This document shows, one piece after another, positions 1-5,103 of a DNA stretch of 5,173 nucleotides. Source of the DNA: Bacteroidales bacterium UBA2939 (GTDB lineage Bacteria > Bacteroidota > Bacteroidia > Bacteroidales > P3); the NCBI GenBank assembly GCA_002349055.1, contig DECD01000002.1:30126-35298 (forward strand). The letters are read 5' to 3'. Positions within the stretch are counted from its first letter, which is position 1; the number at the start of each line of letters is the position of its first letter. The position numbers and the translations under genes are program-made. The notes beneath the pieces were generated by a model. The model was not told where the DNA came from. It searched no databases and saw only the letters and a list, made by a program, of their open reading frames with translations.

Positions 1-14
1 TTTTATCGATAAAA
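1..14. promoter_or_regulatory. Perfect 14-bp palindrome, candidate operator
   Basis: TTTTATCGATAAAA is a perfect palindrome at the extreme left edge, so it may extend beyond the window. Its centre lies about 45 bases upstream of the transcription start predicted from the TATATTTG element, a position typical of activator sites. That element has no clear -33 partner, which would fit an activator-dependent promoter. No regulator family can be assigned from the sequence, and AT-rich DNA yields such palindromes by chance fairly often. Confidence 0.3.
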
Positions 15-38
15 AATGTACGATTAAAGAAAAAGTTG

Positions 39-46
39 TATATTTG
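39..46 (+). promoter_or_regulatory. Bacteroidota-type promoter -7 element for the operon
   Basis: TATATTTG matches the Bacteroidota primary-sigma -7 consensus TAnnTTTG exactly and is followed by CA, as is common. The predicted start of transcription is near position 52, giving a 5' leader of about 80 bases before the first main gene. The region 17-21 bases upstream has no TTTG or TTG -33 element, so basal strength may be low. It is the only good promoter seen upstream of the four genes, so it probably drives all of them. Confidence 0.55.
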
Positions 47-69
47 CAAGACCAAAAAAGAGGTGCTTT

Positions 70-85
70 GTGATGTATGAATCAC
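70..85. promoter_or_regulatory. Inverted repeat in the leader (GTGAT-N6-ATCAC)
   Basis: GTGAT at 70-74 and ATCAC at 81-85 are perfect 5-bp inverted arms separated by 6 bases, downstream of the predicted transcription start. The half-sites resemble those of CRP/FNR-family and Rex operators (TGTGA...TCACA, TTGTGA...TCACAA). Aligned that way, the gap between TGTGA and TCACG is 8 bases, two more than those families normally use. It could be a repressor operator or a small RNA hairpin around the start codon of the putative leader ORF. The short arms make chance possible. Confidence 0.25.
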
Positions 86-138
86 GGTATCAGCAATTAA
101 TAAAGAAAAACTATAAACAAAAAAAGGGAAAAATATGA
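73..138 (+). CDS. Possible 21-codon leader peptide overlapping the first gene
   Basis: An ATG at 73 opens 21 codons ending at TGA 136-138, so its stop overlaps the ATG of the ferredoxin gene in an ATGA arrangement. An AGAGGTG stretch at 59-65 lies about 7 bases before this ATG and complements the 16S rRNA tail well, better than any site in front of the ferredoxin gene. The peptide would be short and basic, with six lysines and three tyrosines, without a signal sequence or recognisable domain. If translated, it could couple ribosome flow to the ferredoxin gene or act as an upstream regulator. A-rich DNA lacks many stops in some frames, so chance is a real alternative. Confidence 0.3.
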   Translation: MYESRYQQLIKKNYKQKKGKI

Positions 139-434
139 CAATCAAAGTTTGCGTGGGCAGTTCGTGCCACCTGAAAGGGTCCTACGAGGTCATCGAAGCC
201 TTCAAGGCTGTGTTGAAAAAATACGACGTGGAGGATGTGGTGGAGCTACAGGCCAGTTTCTGCCTGGGCCACTGCGCCAAAGGGGTGACTGTGTGTTGCG
301 AGGGTATGGAGGCCGCCGAAAAGGGTCCCCAGGTGGAGCAGACCGCCGAGGGCTTCATCCTGCACGGCGTCAATGCCGACAATGTCGAGGAACTGTTTGC
401 AAAAGAAGTTTATCCTAAGATTTTCAACGCGTAA
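135..434 (+). CDS. Thioredoxin-fold [2Fe-2S] ferredoxin (NuoE-like)
   Basis: This 99-aa cytoplasmic protein belongs to the NuoE/HydC-like thioredoxin-fold [2Fe-2S] ferredoxins. The four expected cluster ligands are present as C6-x4-C11 and C43-x3-C47. A Cys-Cys pair at 54-55 is additional. There is no signal peptide or membrane segment. Length is that of the isolated domain, without the helical N-terminus of true NuoE subunits. The start at 135 has a weak AAAGGGA about 6 bases upstream and puts the first ligand at the usual distance from the N-terminus. Its TAA overlaps the next ATG by one base (TAATG), so the two are probably translationally coupled. Small ferredoxins of this type commonly accompany multi-subunit and sensory [FeFe]-hydrogenases. 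Here it is probably an electron carrier to or from the sensory enzyme, which is inference from context. Confidence 0.9.
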   Translation: MTIKVCVGSSCHLKGSYEVIEAFKAVLKKYDVEDVVELQASFCLGHCAKGVTVCCEGMEAAEKGPQVEQTAEGFILHGVNADNVEELFAKEVYPKIFNA

Positions 435-2188
435 TGTCAGAATATTTGGAATTCAAGCCGGTGCAGTGCAAAGACTGCTACCGTTGTCTGCGTGAGTGTC
501 CGGTGAAAGCCATCAACATCAAGGACCATCACGCCCAAATCATTGAGGAACACTGTATCCTCTGCGGCCACTGCACTATGGTCTGTCCGCAGAAGGCCAA
601 GATAGAGCATAGCGAAATCGACGTTGTTCGCAACCTGCTGAAGGGTGGTTCCAAGGTGGCTGCCACCGTGGCTCCCTCCTTCATCAGTAGTCTCGGACAG
701 CTCGACTTCTCCATCCTACGCATCGCGCTGGCCAAGCTGGGCTTCGCCGTTGCCGAGGAGACCGCCGTGGGCGCGCAGGCTGTCACCGAGGAATACAAAC
801 GGCTGTTGGCCAAGGGCGACATGAGAAATTTCATCACCTCTGCTTGTCCTGCCGCCTGCCGCCTTATCCAGATGTACTACCCCAAGGCGTTGCCCTACCT
901 CGCACCCGTCGACTCGCCTATGGTGGCCCATGCCAAGATGTTGCGCAAGAACGACCCCGACCTCAAGGTGGTCTTCGTCGGCCCTTGCATCGCCAAGAAG
1001 CGCGAGGCCGACGAACACGGCATCGACGCCGTGCTCACCTTCGAGGAGTTGCTCCAGCTGTTCGATGAGAATGGCATCGATCTGCAAACCATCAACCGCC
1101 TCTCCATCACCGACGACAACTGCGGTGCCAACCGCGCCAAAGCCTACCCCGCCACTCAGGGCATCATCCGCTCGTTCGATGTGCTGCCCCAGGGCTACCG
1201 CTATATGGCCGTCGACGGTGTCGATCGTCTGGCCGACGTTCTCGAGAACATCGAGGCGCTTGACCACACCTTCGTCGAAATCAATGTCTGCCCCGGCGGC
1301 TGCATCAACGGTCCCTGCGCCATTGTCCGCGAGGGCGGTGTGGTGAGAGCCGAAGCCGACATCAACGCATACGTGGAGCATGAGATGGCTTCGCGCAAGC
1401 ACACTCCGGCACCCGAAGCGGGAGTTGCGCTGGCATACGCCCATCCGCGCCTCCGCGCCAAGAGCCGCCCCGCCACCGAGAAGGAGATAGAGGAGGTGAT
1501 GCACCGCACAGGCAAGTTCACCAAGGAGGACGAGCTCGACTGCGGTGCCTGCGGCTACCGCACCTGCCGCGAGAAGGCATGGGCCGTCGTCAACGGCTAT
1601 GCCGACATCGACATCTGTCTGCCCTACATGCGCAAACGCGCCGAGAGCCTCGCCGTCGACATCGTCCACAACTCGCCCGAGGGAGTGATGATTGTCGACC
1701 CCGACATGAACATTGTCGACATCAACGCTTCGGCCATGAGTATGCTCGGCCTCAGCGGCAGTCCCGAGAGCATCAAGGGTCGCTCCGTGGCCGATAGCTT
1801 CCCGCCCATCGAGTTCTACAACGCCTACCGCCAGCATCGCCGCACCGAGAATTCCTGCCTCCGCATCGCCTCCACAGGGCGCTATGTGAGTCTGACGGTG
1901 AGCCTTCTGAGCGAGCAGAACCTGCTCTTCGGCCTCATGAAGGACATCTCGGAACAGGTGAGCTACGACAAGAAACTTGAGAAGGTACGCACCGATACCC
2001 TCGCCACTACCGACGAGCTTATTATGAAGCAGATGCGGGTGGCCCAGGAGATTGCCTCGCTGCTGGGCGAGACCACCGCCGAGACCAAGGTGGCGCTGCT
2101 GAAACTGAAAAAGACCCTCTCCGATGGCAAAGGCGACCTCGGTGTCGACGGCCGCCCCACCGACTGGAAAACCGCAAAGGTGAACTGA
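434..2188 (+). CDS. Sensory-type [FeFe]-hydrogenase with PAS domain (HydS-like, group C)
   Basis: Soluble 584-aa Fe-S protein. Residues 12-22 and 41-51 hold two CxxCxxCxxxC [4Fe-4S] motifs. The [FeFe]-hydrogenase H-cluster domain spans about 75-335. Its L1 motif reads TSACP (135-139), with ligand C138 but A137 where catalytic enzymes have the proton-relay cysteine. L2 is GPCIAKKRE (C185, K188, E191), with G183 replacing the usual Met. L3 is VCPGGCING (C286, C290), preceded by Ile-Asn instead of the usual Met-Ala. About 365-395 is a four-Cys Fe-S module (C370, C373, C378, C395). A PAS domain covers about 405-505 (NSPEGVMIVD at 413-422), followed by a helical, probably coiled-coil tail to about 560. 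Active-site changes plus PAS match the group C sensory hydrogenases, including Thermotoga HydS, thought to sense H2 or redox state. No kinase, GGDEF or chemoreceptor output domain is present, so the neighbouring phosphatase is the likely output. Confidence 0.9.
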   Translation: MSEYLEFKPVQCKDCYRCLRECPVKAINIKDHHAQIIEEHCILCGHCTMVCPQKAKIEHSEIDVVRNLLKGGSKVAATVAPSFISSLGQLDFSILRIALAKLGFAVAEETAVGAQAVTEEYKRLLAKGDMRNFITSACPAACRLIQMYYPKALPYLAPVDSPMVAHAKMLRKNDPDLKVVFVGPCIAKKREADEHGIDAVLTFEELLQLFDENGIDLQTINRLSITDDNCGANRAKAYPATQGIIRSFDVLPQGYRYMAVDGVDRLADVLENIEALDHTFVEINVCPGGCINGPCAIVREGGVVRAEADINAYVEHEMASRKHTPAPEAGVALAYAHPRLRAKSRPATEKEIEEVMHRTGKFTKEDELDCGACGYRTCREKAWAVVNGYADIDICLPYMRKRAESLAVDIVHNSPEGVMIVDPDMNIVDINASAMSMLGLSGSPESIKGRSVADSFPPIEFYNAYRQHRRTENSCLRIASTGRYVSLTVSLLSEQNLLFGLMKDISEQVSYDKKLEKVRTDTLATTDELIMKQMRVAQEIASLLGETTAETKVALLKLKKTLSDGKGDLGVDGRPTDWKTAKVN

Positions 2189-2214
2189 GAAATGAGAAAG
2201 GAGAAATGAGAAAT
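2187..2214 (+). repeat. Four 7-bp tandem repeats bridging two genes, carrying the RBS
   Basis: Four head-to-tail heptamers, GAGAAAT, GAGAAAG, GAGAAAT, GAGAAAT, run from the stop codon of the sensory hydrogenase (TGA 2186-2188) into the start codon of the phosphatase gene (ATG 2213-2215). The single deviant base, G at 2200 in the second unit, creates AAAGGAG at 2198-2203, a strong Shine-Dalgarno sequence ending 9 bases before the ATG. Loss or gain of a unit by slippage would change the distance between stop, ribosome site and start without altering either protein. Confidence 0.8.
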
Positions 2215-3373
2215 GAGTCTTTGCGTTGAATATGGATATACATCGTTGAACCATTACGGCGAGGAGCTGTGTGGCGACAATGTGGAGATGACCTCCGACG
2301 GCGAATGGACGACCCTCGTTCTCGCCGACGGATTGGGCAGTGGCGTGAAAGCCAACATCCTCTCCACCCTCACCAGCAAAATCCTCTGCACTATGGTTGC
2401 CGGAGGTGCCGACATTGAGGACTGTGTCGGCACCATCATCCAGACCCTCCCTGTCTGCAAGGAACGTGGCGTGGCCTACAGCACCTTCTCCATCATCCAT
2501 GTGAACCACGAGGGTAGGGGACACCTCTTCGAGTTCGACAACCCCGAGGCTGTCTGGTACCACCGCGGTCACACTTGCGACTTCCCTCGCACCGAGATGC
2601 AGATTTTCGACAAGCGCGTCTTCGTCACCGAGTTGGAACTCGACGAGGGCGATATGGTCTTCGTCATGAGCGACGGCACCATCCACGCCGGCATCGGCCA
2701 GATGCTCAACTTCGGCTGGCAGCGCAAGGAAATCATGGAGCACCTCGACCACAATATCGACCCCCACATGTCGGCCCGCGCCGCCGCCTGCCTGCTGGCC
2801 TCCGCCTGCAACGACCTCTACCTCGACCGTCCAGGCGACGACACCACCGTCGCCGCCATCCGCATGCGGCCCCGCACTATGGTCCACATCATGGTGGGCC
2901 CGCCCGTCGACAAGGAGCGCGACGAGGAATATGTCCACCGCTTTATGTCCGACACCGACAAGCGCATCGTCTGCGGCGGCACCACCTCGCAGGTCGTCGC
3001 CCGCTGCACAGGCCGTCAGCTGAAGACCTCCTTCGATTTCCCCGACAAGGAGGTGCCGCCCATCGGTTTCATCGACGGCATCGACCTCGTCACCGAGGGC
3101 GTCATCACCCTGCGCCGTCTGCTGGCACTCTCCGAGAAATACGTCTCCGTCAAGGACCTCACCCCAAAGACCTACACCAAGAAAGACGGCGGCTCGCTGC
3201 TGGCCAATATCATCTTCGAGGAGGCCACGCATGTCGTCTTCTTCGTCGGCCAGAACGTCAACGCCGCCCACCAGGGCCTCGACATCGACATCACCATGAA
3301 ACTCAAACTCGTCGAGCATCTCGCCGACAACCTGAGAAAAATGGGCAAACAAGTAACCGTAAATTATGATTAA
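2213..3373 (+). CDS. PP2C/SpoIIE-family serine/threonine phosphatase
   Basis: Soluble 386-aa protein. The first ~220 residues form a metal-dependent PP2C (SpoIIE-type) phosphatase domain: GDN at 21-23 (D22), LADGLGSG with D39-G40, MSDGT with D154, and GDDTTV at 208-213 (D209). These are the acidic residues expected to hold the two-metal (Mg/Mn) centre, so it should be active. Residues about 225-386 form a second region that I cannot assign; it has an IVCGGTTS stretch at 252-259 and no transmembrane segment. SpoIIE/RsbU relatives dephosphorylate STAS-type anti-anti-sigma factors, but no STAS or HATPase partner is encoded here. The start at 2213 is supported by AAAGGAG at 2198-2203. Lying directly after the PAS-bearing sensory hydrogenase, it is probably that sensor's output, as in group C clusters reported beside PP2C genes. 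Its substrate is unknown. Confidence 0.88.
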   Translation: MSLCVEYGYTSLNHYGEELCGDNVEMTSDGEWTTLVLADGLGSGVKANILSTLTSKILCTMVAGGADIEDCVGTIIQTLPVCKERGVAYSTFSIIHVNHEGRGHLFEFDNPEAVWYHRGHTCDFPRTEMQIFDKRVFVTELELDEGDMVFVMSDGTIHAGIGQMLNFGWQRKEIMEHLDHNIDPHMSARAAACLLASACNDLYLDRPGDDTTVAAIRMRPRTMVHIMVGPPVDKERDEEYVHRFMSDTDKRIVCGGTTSQVVARCTGRQLKTSFDFPDKEVPPIGFIDGIDLVTEGVITLRRLLALSEKYVSVKDLTPKTYTKKDGGSLLANIIFEEATHVVFFVGQNVNAAHQGLDIDITMKLKLVEHLADNLRKMGKQVTVNYD

Positions 3374-3376
3374 AAT

Positions 3377-4840
3377 ATGGAACAGAAACTCTTCGACACC
3401 AACGTACAATGGATTAAATACAAAGTCCTGAAGGAGGTCATCCGTCGCGCCTACGAGGGCGGCCTCGACGACGCCTATTTGGAGATTCCCAAGATTATAA
3501 GCCCGGGCCCCAAGTCGGAACTCAACTGCTGCATCTACAAGGAGCGCGCCATCGTGCAGGAGCGCATCCACATGGCTATGGGCGGCGACAAGACCAACCC
3601 CAACCCCGTGCAGGTCATGGAGACCGCCTGCGACGAATGTCCCGCCGCCGGCATGCTGGTCACCGAAGCCTGCCGCGGCTGCATGATGCACGCCTGCAAA
3701 GAGGTCTGCCCCAAGGGGGCCATCACCATTGTCAACCACCGCTGCCACATCGACAAGGAGAAGTGCATCGAGTGTGGCAAATGCGCCGCCGCCTGCCCCT
3801 ACAGCGCCATCATCGCCCAGAAGCGACCCTGTATCAAGAGCTGCAAGCCCAAGGCCCTCTCCATCCGTCCCGAGGACGACAAGGCCGTCATCGACAACGA
3901 CAAGTGCATCTCCTGCGGTGCCTGTGTGGTGAGCTGCCCCTTCGGCGCCATCACCGACCGCTCGCTGGTGCTCGACATCATCGATATGCTGAAAGGTTCG
4001 GAGAATAACACCCAATACCGCGTCTATGCCGTCATCGCCCCCGCCATCGTTGGGCAGTGCCGTTTCGGACGCATCGAGCAGGTGGTCACCGCCATCAAGA
4101 AGCTGGGCTTCCACCAGGTCGTCGAAGCTGCCCTCGGTGCCGACATCACCCTCTACACTGAAGCCCGCGAGTTCCAGCACAAGGCCACCGAGAGCGACAA
4201 CCCCGTGATGACCACCTCTTGCTGCCCCGCCTTCGTGCGTTTCATCGAGACCAACTTCCCCGAGCTCAAGGACGCCATCTCCACCTCGCCTTCGCCCATG
4301 ATTACCACCGCCCGCCTCATCAAGCGCGGCGACCCCACCGCCAAGGTCGTCTTCATCGGCCCCTGCGCCGCCAAGAAGTTCGAGTACACCCTCGAGAAGA
4401 CCGGCGGCATGATTGACAGCGTCATGTCCTTCGAGGAGCTTCAGGCGTTCCTCGACGCCCGCGGCATCGACACCACGCAGTGCGAGGACACCTTCCTCGA
4501 CAACGCCTCCTTCTACGGACGCATCTTCGCCAAGAGCGGCGGCATCGCCCAGGGTGTGGCCCATGTGGCCGAGAAGCTCGGCATCGAGGGCGTGAAGCCC
4601 GTGGTGATGAACGGCATCGACCAGTGCCGCCAGCACCTCGCCCTGCTGCGCGCCAAGAAGGAGACTGCCAACTTCTTCGAGGGAATGGCTTGCGACGGCG
4701 GCTGCGTGGGCGGCCCATTGAGCATCACGCGCTCGCCGAAGAACGTCTTCGATGTCGACCAGTACGGCAACTCCGCCAAGGAGAAAGACATCGACGGCTC
4801 CATCCGCCTCTACGAGATGACCCTCACCGACCAGAACTAG
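3377..4840 (+). CDS. Catalytic monomeric [FeFe]-hydrogenase, group B-like
   Basis: Cytoplasmic 487-aa enzyme for reversible 2H+ + 2e- to H2, probably using reduced ferredoxin from pyruvate fermentation. All H-cluster motifs are intact: L1 TTSCCPAF with proton-relay C282 and ligand C283; L2 GPCAAKKFE with C330, K333, E336; L3 EGMACDGGCVGG with C439 and C443, retaining M437. L2 has Gly328 instead of Met, as is common in group B. The N-terminus is cysteine-rich: C99-x2-C102-x4-C107-x3-C111, two CxxCxxCxxxC motifs at 130-140 and 177-187, and C152-x3-C156, plus isolated C51, C52, C85, C88 and C123. No plant-type [2Fe-2S] domain is present. This architecture fits the group B enzymes widespread in gut Bacteroidales and Clostridia. 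The start lies 3 bases after the phosphatase stop, without a Shine-Dalgarno, suggesting coupled translation. Maturases HydE/F/G must be encoded elsewhere. Confidence 0.92.
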   Translation: MEQKLFDTNVQWIKYKVLKEVIRRAYEGGLDDAYLEIPKIISPGPKSELNCCIYKERAIVQERIHMAMGGDKTNPNPVQVMETACDECPAAGMLVTEACRGCMMHACKEVCPKGAITIVNHRCHIDKEKCIECGKCAAACPYSAIIAQKRPCIKSCKPKALSIRPEDDKAVIDNDKCISCGACVVSCPFGAITDRSLVLDIIDMLKGSENNTQYRVYAVIAPAIVGQCRFGRIEQVVTAIKKLGFHQVVEAALGADITLYTEAREFQHKATESDNPVMTTSCCPAFVRFIETNFPELKDAISTSPSPMITTARLIKRGDPTAKVVFIGPCAAKKFEYTLEKTGGMIDSVMSFEELQAFLDARGIDTTQCEDTFLDNASFYGRIFAKSGGIAQGVAHVAEKLGIEGVKPVVMNGIDQCRQHLALLRAKKETANFFEGMACDGGCVGGPLSITRSPKNVFDVDQYGNSAKEKDIDGSIRLYEMTLTDQN

Positions 4841-4859
4841 GTTAAACTTCACATATAGC

Positions 4860-4903
4860 GAGATAGCCTCTTGTGCACCAACCACGGGGGGCTGTCTCAT
4901 TTT
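4860..4903 (+). terminator. Intrinsic terminator of the hydrogenase operon
   Basis: The arms 4860-4875 and 4883-4898 pair over 16 consecutive positions around a 7-base loop (CACCAAC). Twelve pairs are Watson-Crick and four are G-T, which become G-U in RNA. The outer part is GAGATAGCC facing GGCTGTCTC. A short T tract (ATTTT) follows directly. It starts 20 bases after the last stop codon, where an operon terminator is expected. The short T tract suggests termination may be incomplete. Confidence 0.75.
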
Positions 4904-4931
4904 GATGTTGCGACCTTTGGACATAGATTTG
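4901..4931 (+). promoter_or_regulatory. Candidate Bacteroidota promoter directed rightwards
   Basis: TTTG at 4901-4904 and TAGATTTG at 4924-4931 are separated by 19 bases, matching both the -33 and the -7 elements of the Bacteroidota primary promoter. The predicted start is near 4937. It begins immediately after the terminator hairpin and would transcribe the repeats and whatever lies beyond the right edge. The -7 element overlaps a TTTGAATG repeat and the DNA is T/G-rich, so a chance match is possible. Confidence 0.35.
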
Positions 4932-4947
4932 AATGTTTGAATGTTTG
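4928..4947 (+). repeat. Two and a half 8-bp tandem repeats (TTTGAATG)
   Basis: TTTGAATG at 4928-4935 and 4936-4943 is followed by TTTG at 4944-4947. This short direct repeat overlaps the -7 element of the rightward promoter candidate, so a change in copy number could alter that promoter's initiation region. No other role is visible. Confidence 0.6.
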
Positions 4948-4956
4948 TGTTTTGGG

Positions 4957-5010
4957 TAGCAGTCAACTAGCAGTCAAGTAGTAGTCAAGTAGCACTCAGC
5001 TAGCACTATC
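4957..5010 (+). repeat. 11-bp tandem repeat, about five units
   Basis: Head-to-tail units TAGCAGTCAAC (4957), TAGCAGTCAAG (4968), TAGTAGTCAAG (4979) and TAGCACTCAGC (4990) are followed by a degenerate fifth, TAGCACTATC (5001-5010). The TAG start and central A-T-C positions are conserved. The unit is close to one helical turn, so the same DNA face repeats each time. There is no CRISPR-like spacer pattern and no coding potential. It may be a minisatellite formed by slippage, part of a small mobile element, or an array of protein sites. Confidence 0.8.
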
Positions 5011-5040
5011 ATTCGTTAGTTAACGCTGCCAAACGATGAT
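5008..5040. repeat. Inverted repeat next to the 11-bp array
   Basis: ATCAT-CGTT (5008-5017, with one bulged T at 5013) is complementary to AACGATGAT (5032-5040), giving a 9-bp stem around a loop of about 14 bases. A second small inverted repeat, CGTTA-GT-TAACG (5014-5025), overlaps it, so two alternative foldings are possible. It abuts both the tandem array and the minus-strand -7 element. Confidence 0.45.
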
Positions 5041-5041
5041 G

Positions 5042-5049
5042 CAAAGGTA
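5042..5049 (-). promoter_or_regulatory. Minus-strand Bacteroidota -7 element
   Basis: Read on the minus strand, 5049-5042 is TACCTTTG followed by CAT, an exact TAnnTTTG match of a common form. About 21 bases upstream is TTCG (5074-5071), one mismatch from the -33 TTTG. Transcription would start near 5036 and run leftward through the repeats toward the operon terminator. No gene follows on that strand, so a product would be a non-coding or antisense RNA. Confidence 0.4.
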
Positions 5050-5079
5050 CGAATGTGGGAGTGCGGTCTACGAATATGG

Positions 5080-5101
5080 ACGAAAATTTTTTCGTTTTTT
5101 T
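5080..5101. repeat. AT-rich palindrome followed by a T tract
   Basis: ACGAAAA (5080-5086) and TTTTCGT (5089-5095) are perfect 7-bp inverted arms around TT, and T residues continue to 5101. It could act as a weak rightward terminator or as an upstream site for the minus-strand promoter candidate. The low GC content of the stem makes termination alone unconvincing. Confidence 0.35.
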
Positions 5102-5103
5102 CT

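Noticed and set aside
70..85. Leader inverted repeat as a definite Rex or CRP operator
   Set aside because: Spacing between half-sites is two bases too long and the arms are only 5 bp, so it is listed only as a low-confidence inverted repeat.
2192..2209. Alternative ATG starts at 2192 and 2206 for the phosphatase
   Set aside because: ATG 2192 is in frame but reaches TGA after five codons, and ATG 2206 is out of frame. ATG 2213 has the well-spaced AAAGGAG.
2575..3369. 264-codon plus-strand frame inside the phosphatase gene
   Set aside because: The translation is dominated by Arg, His and Pro, typical of an out-of-frame reading of GC-rich DNA, and the phosphatase frame has clear catalytic motifs.
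716..4966. 1416-codon minus-strand open frame as a giant protein gene
   Set aside because: It lies exactly antisense and in register to three well-supported genes. Its translation is low-complexity, rich in Gly, Ala, Val, Asp and His, as expected from reverse-complemented C-ending codons. Its ATG at 4966 falls in the 11-bp repeats without a ribosome site.
4957..5010. Tandem repeats as a CRISPR array
   Set aside because: Units are 11 bases, directly adjacent and without spacers, and no cas genes are present.
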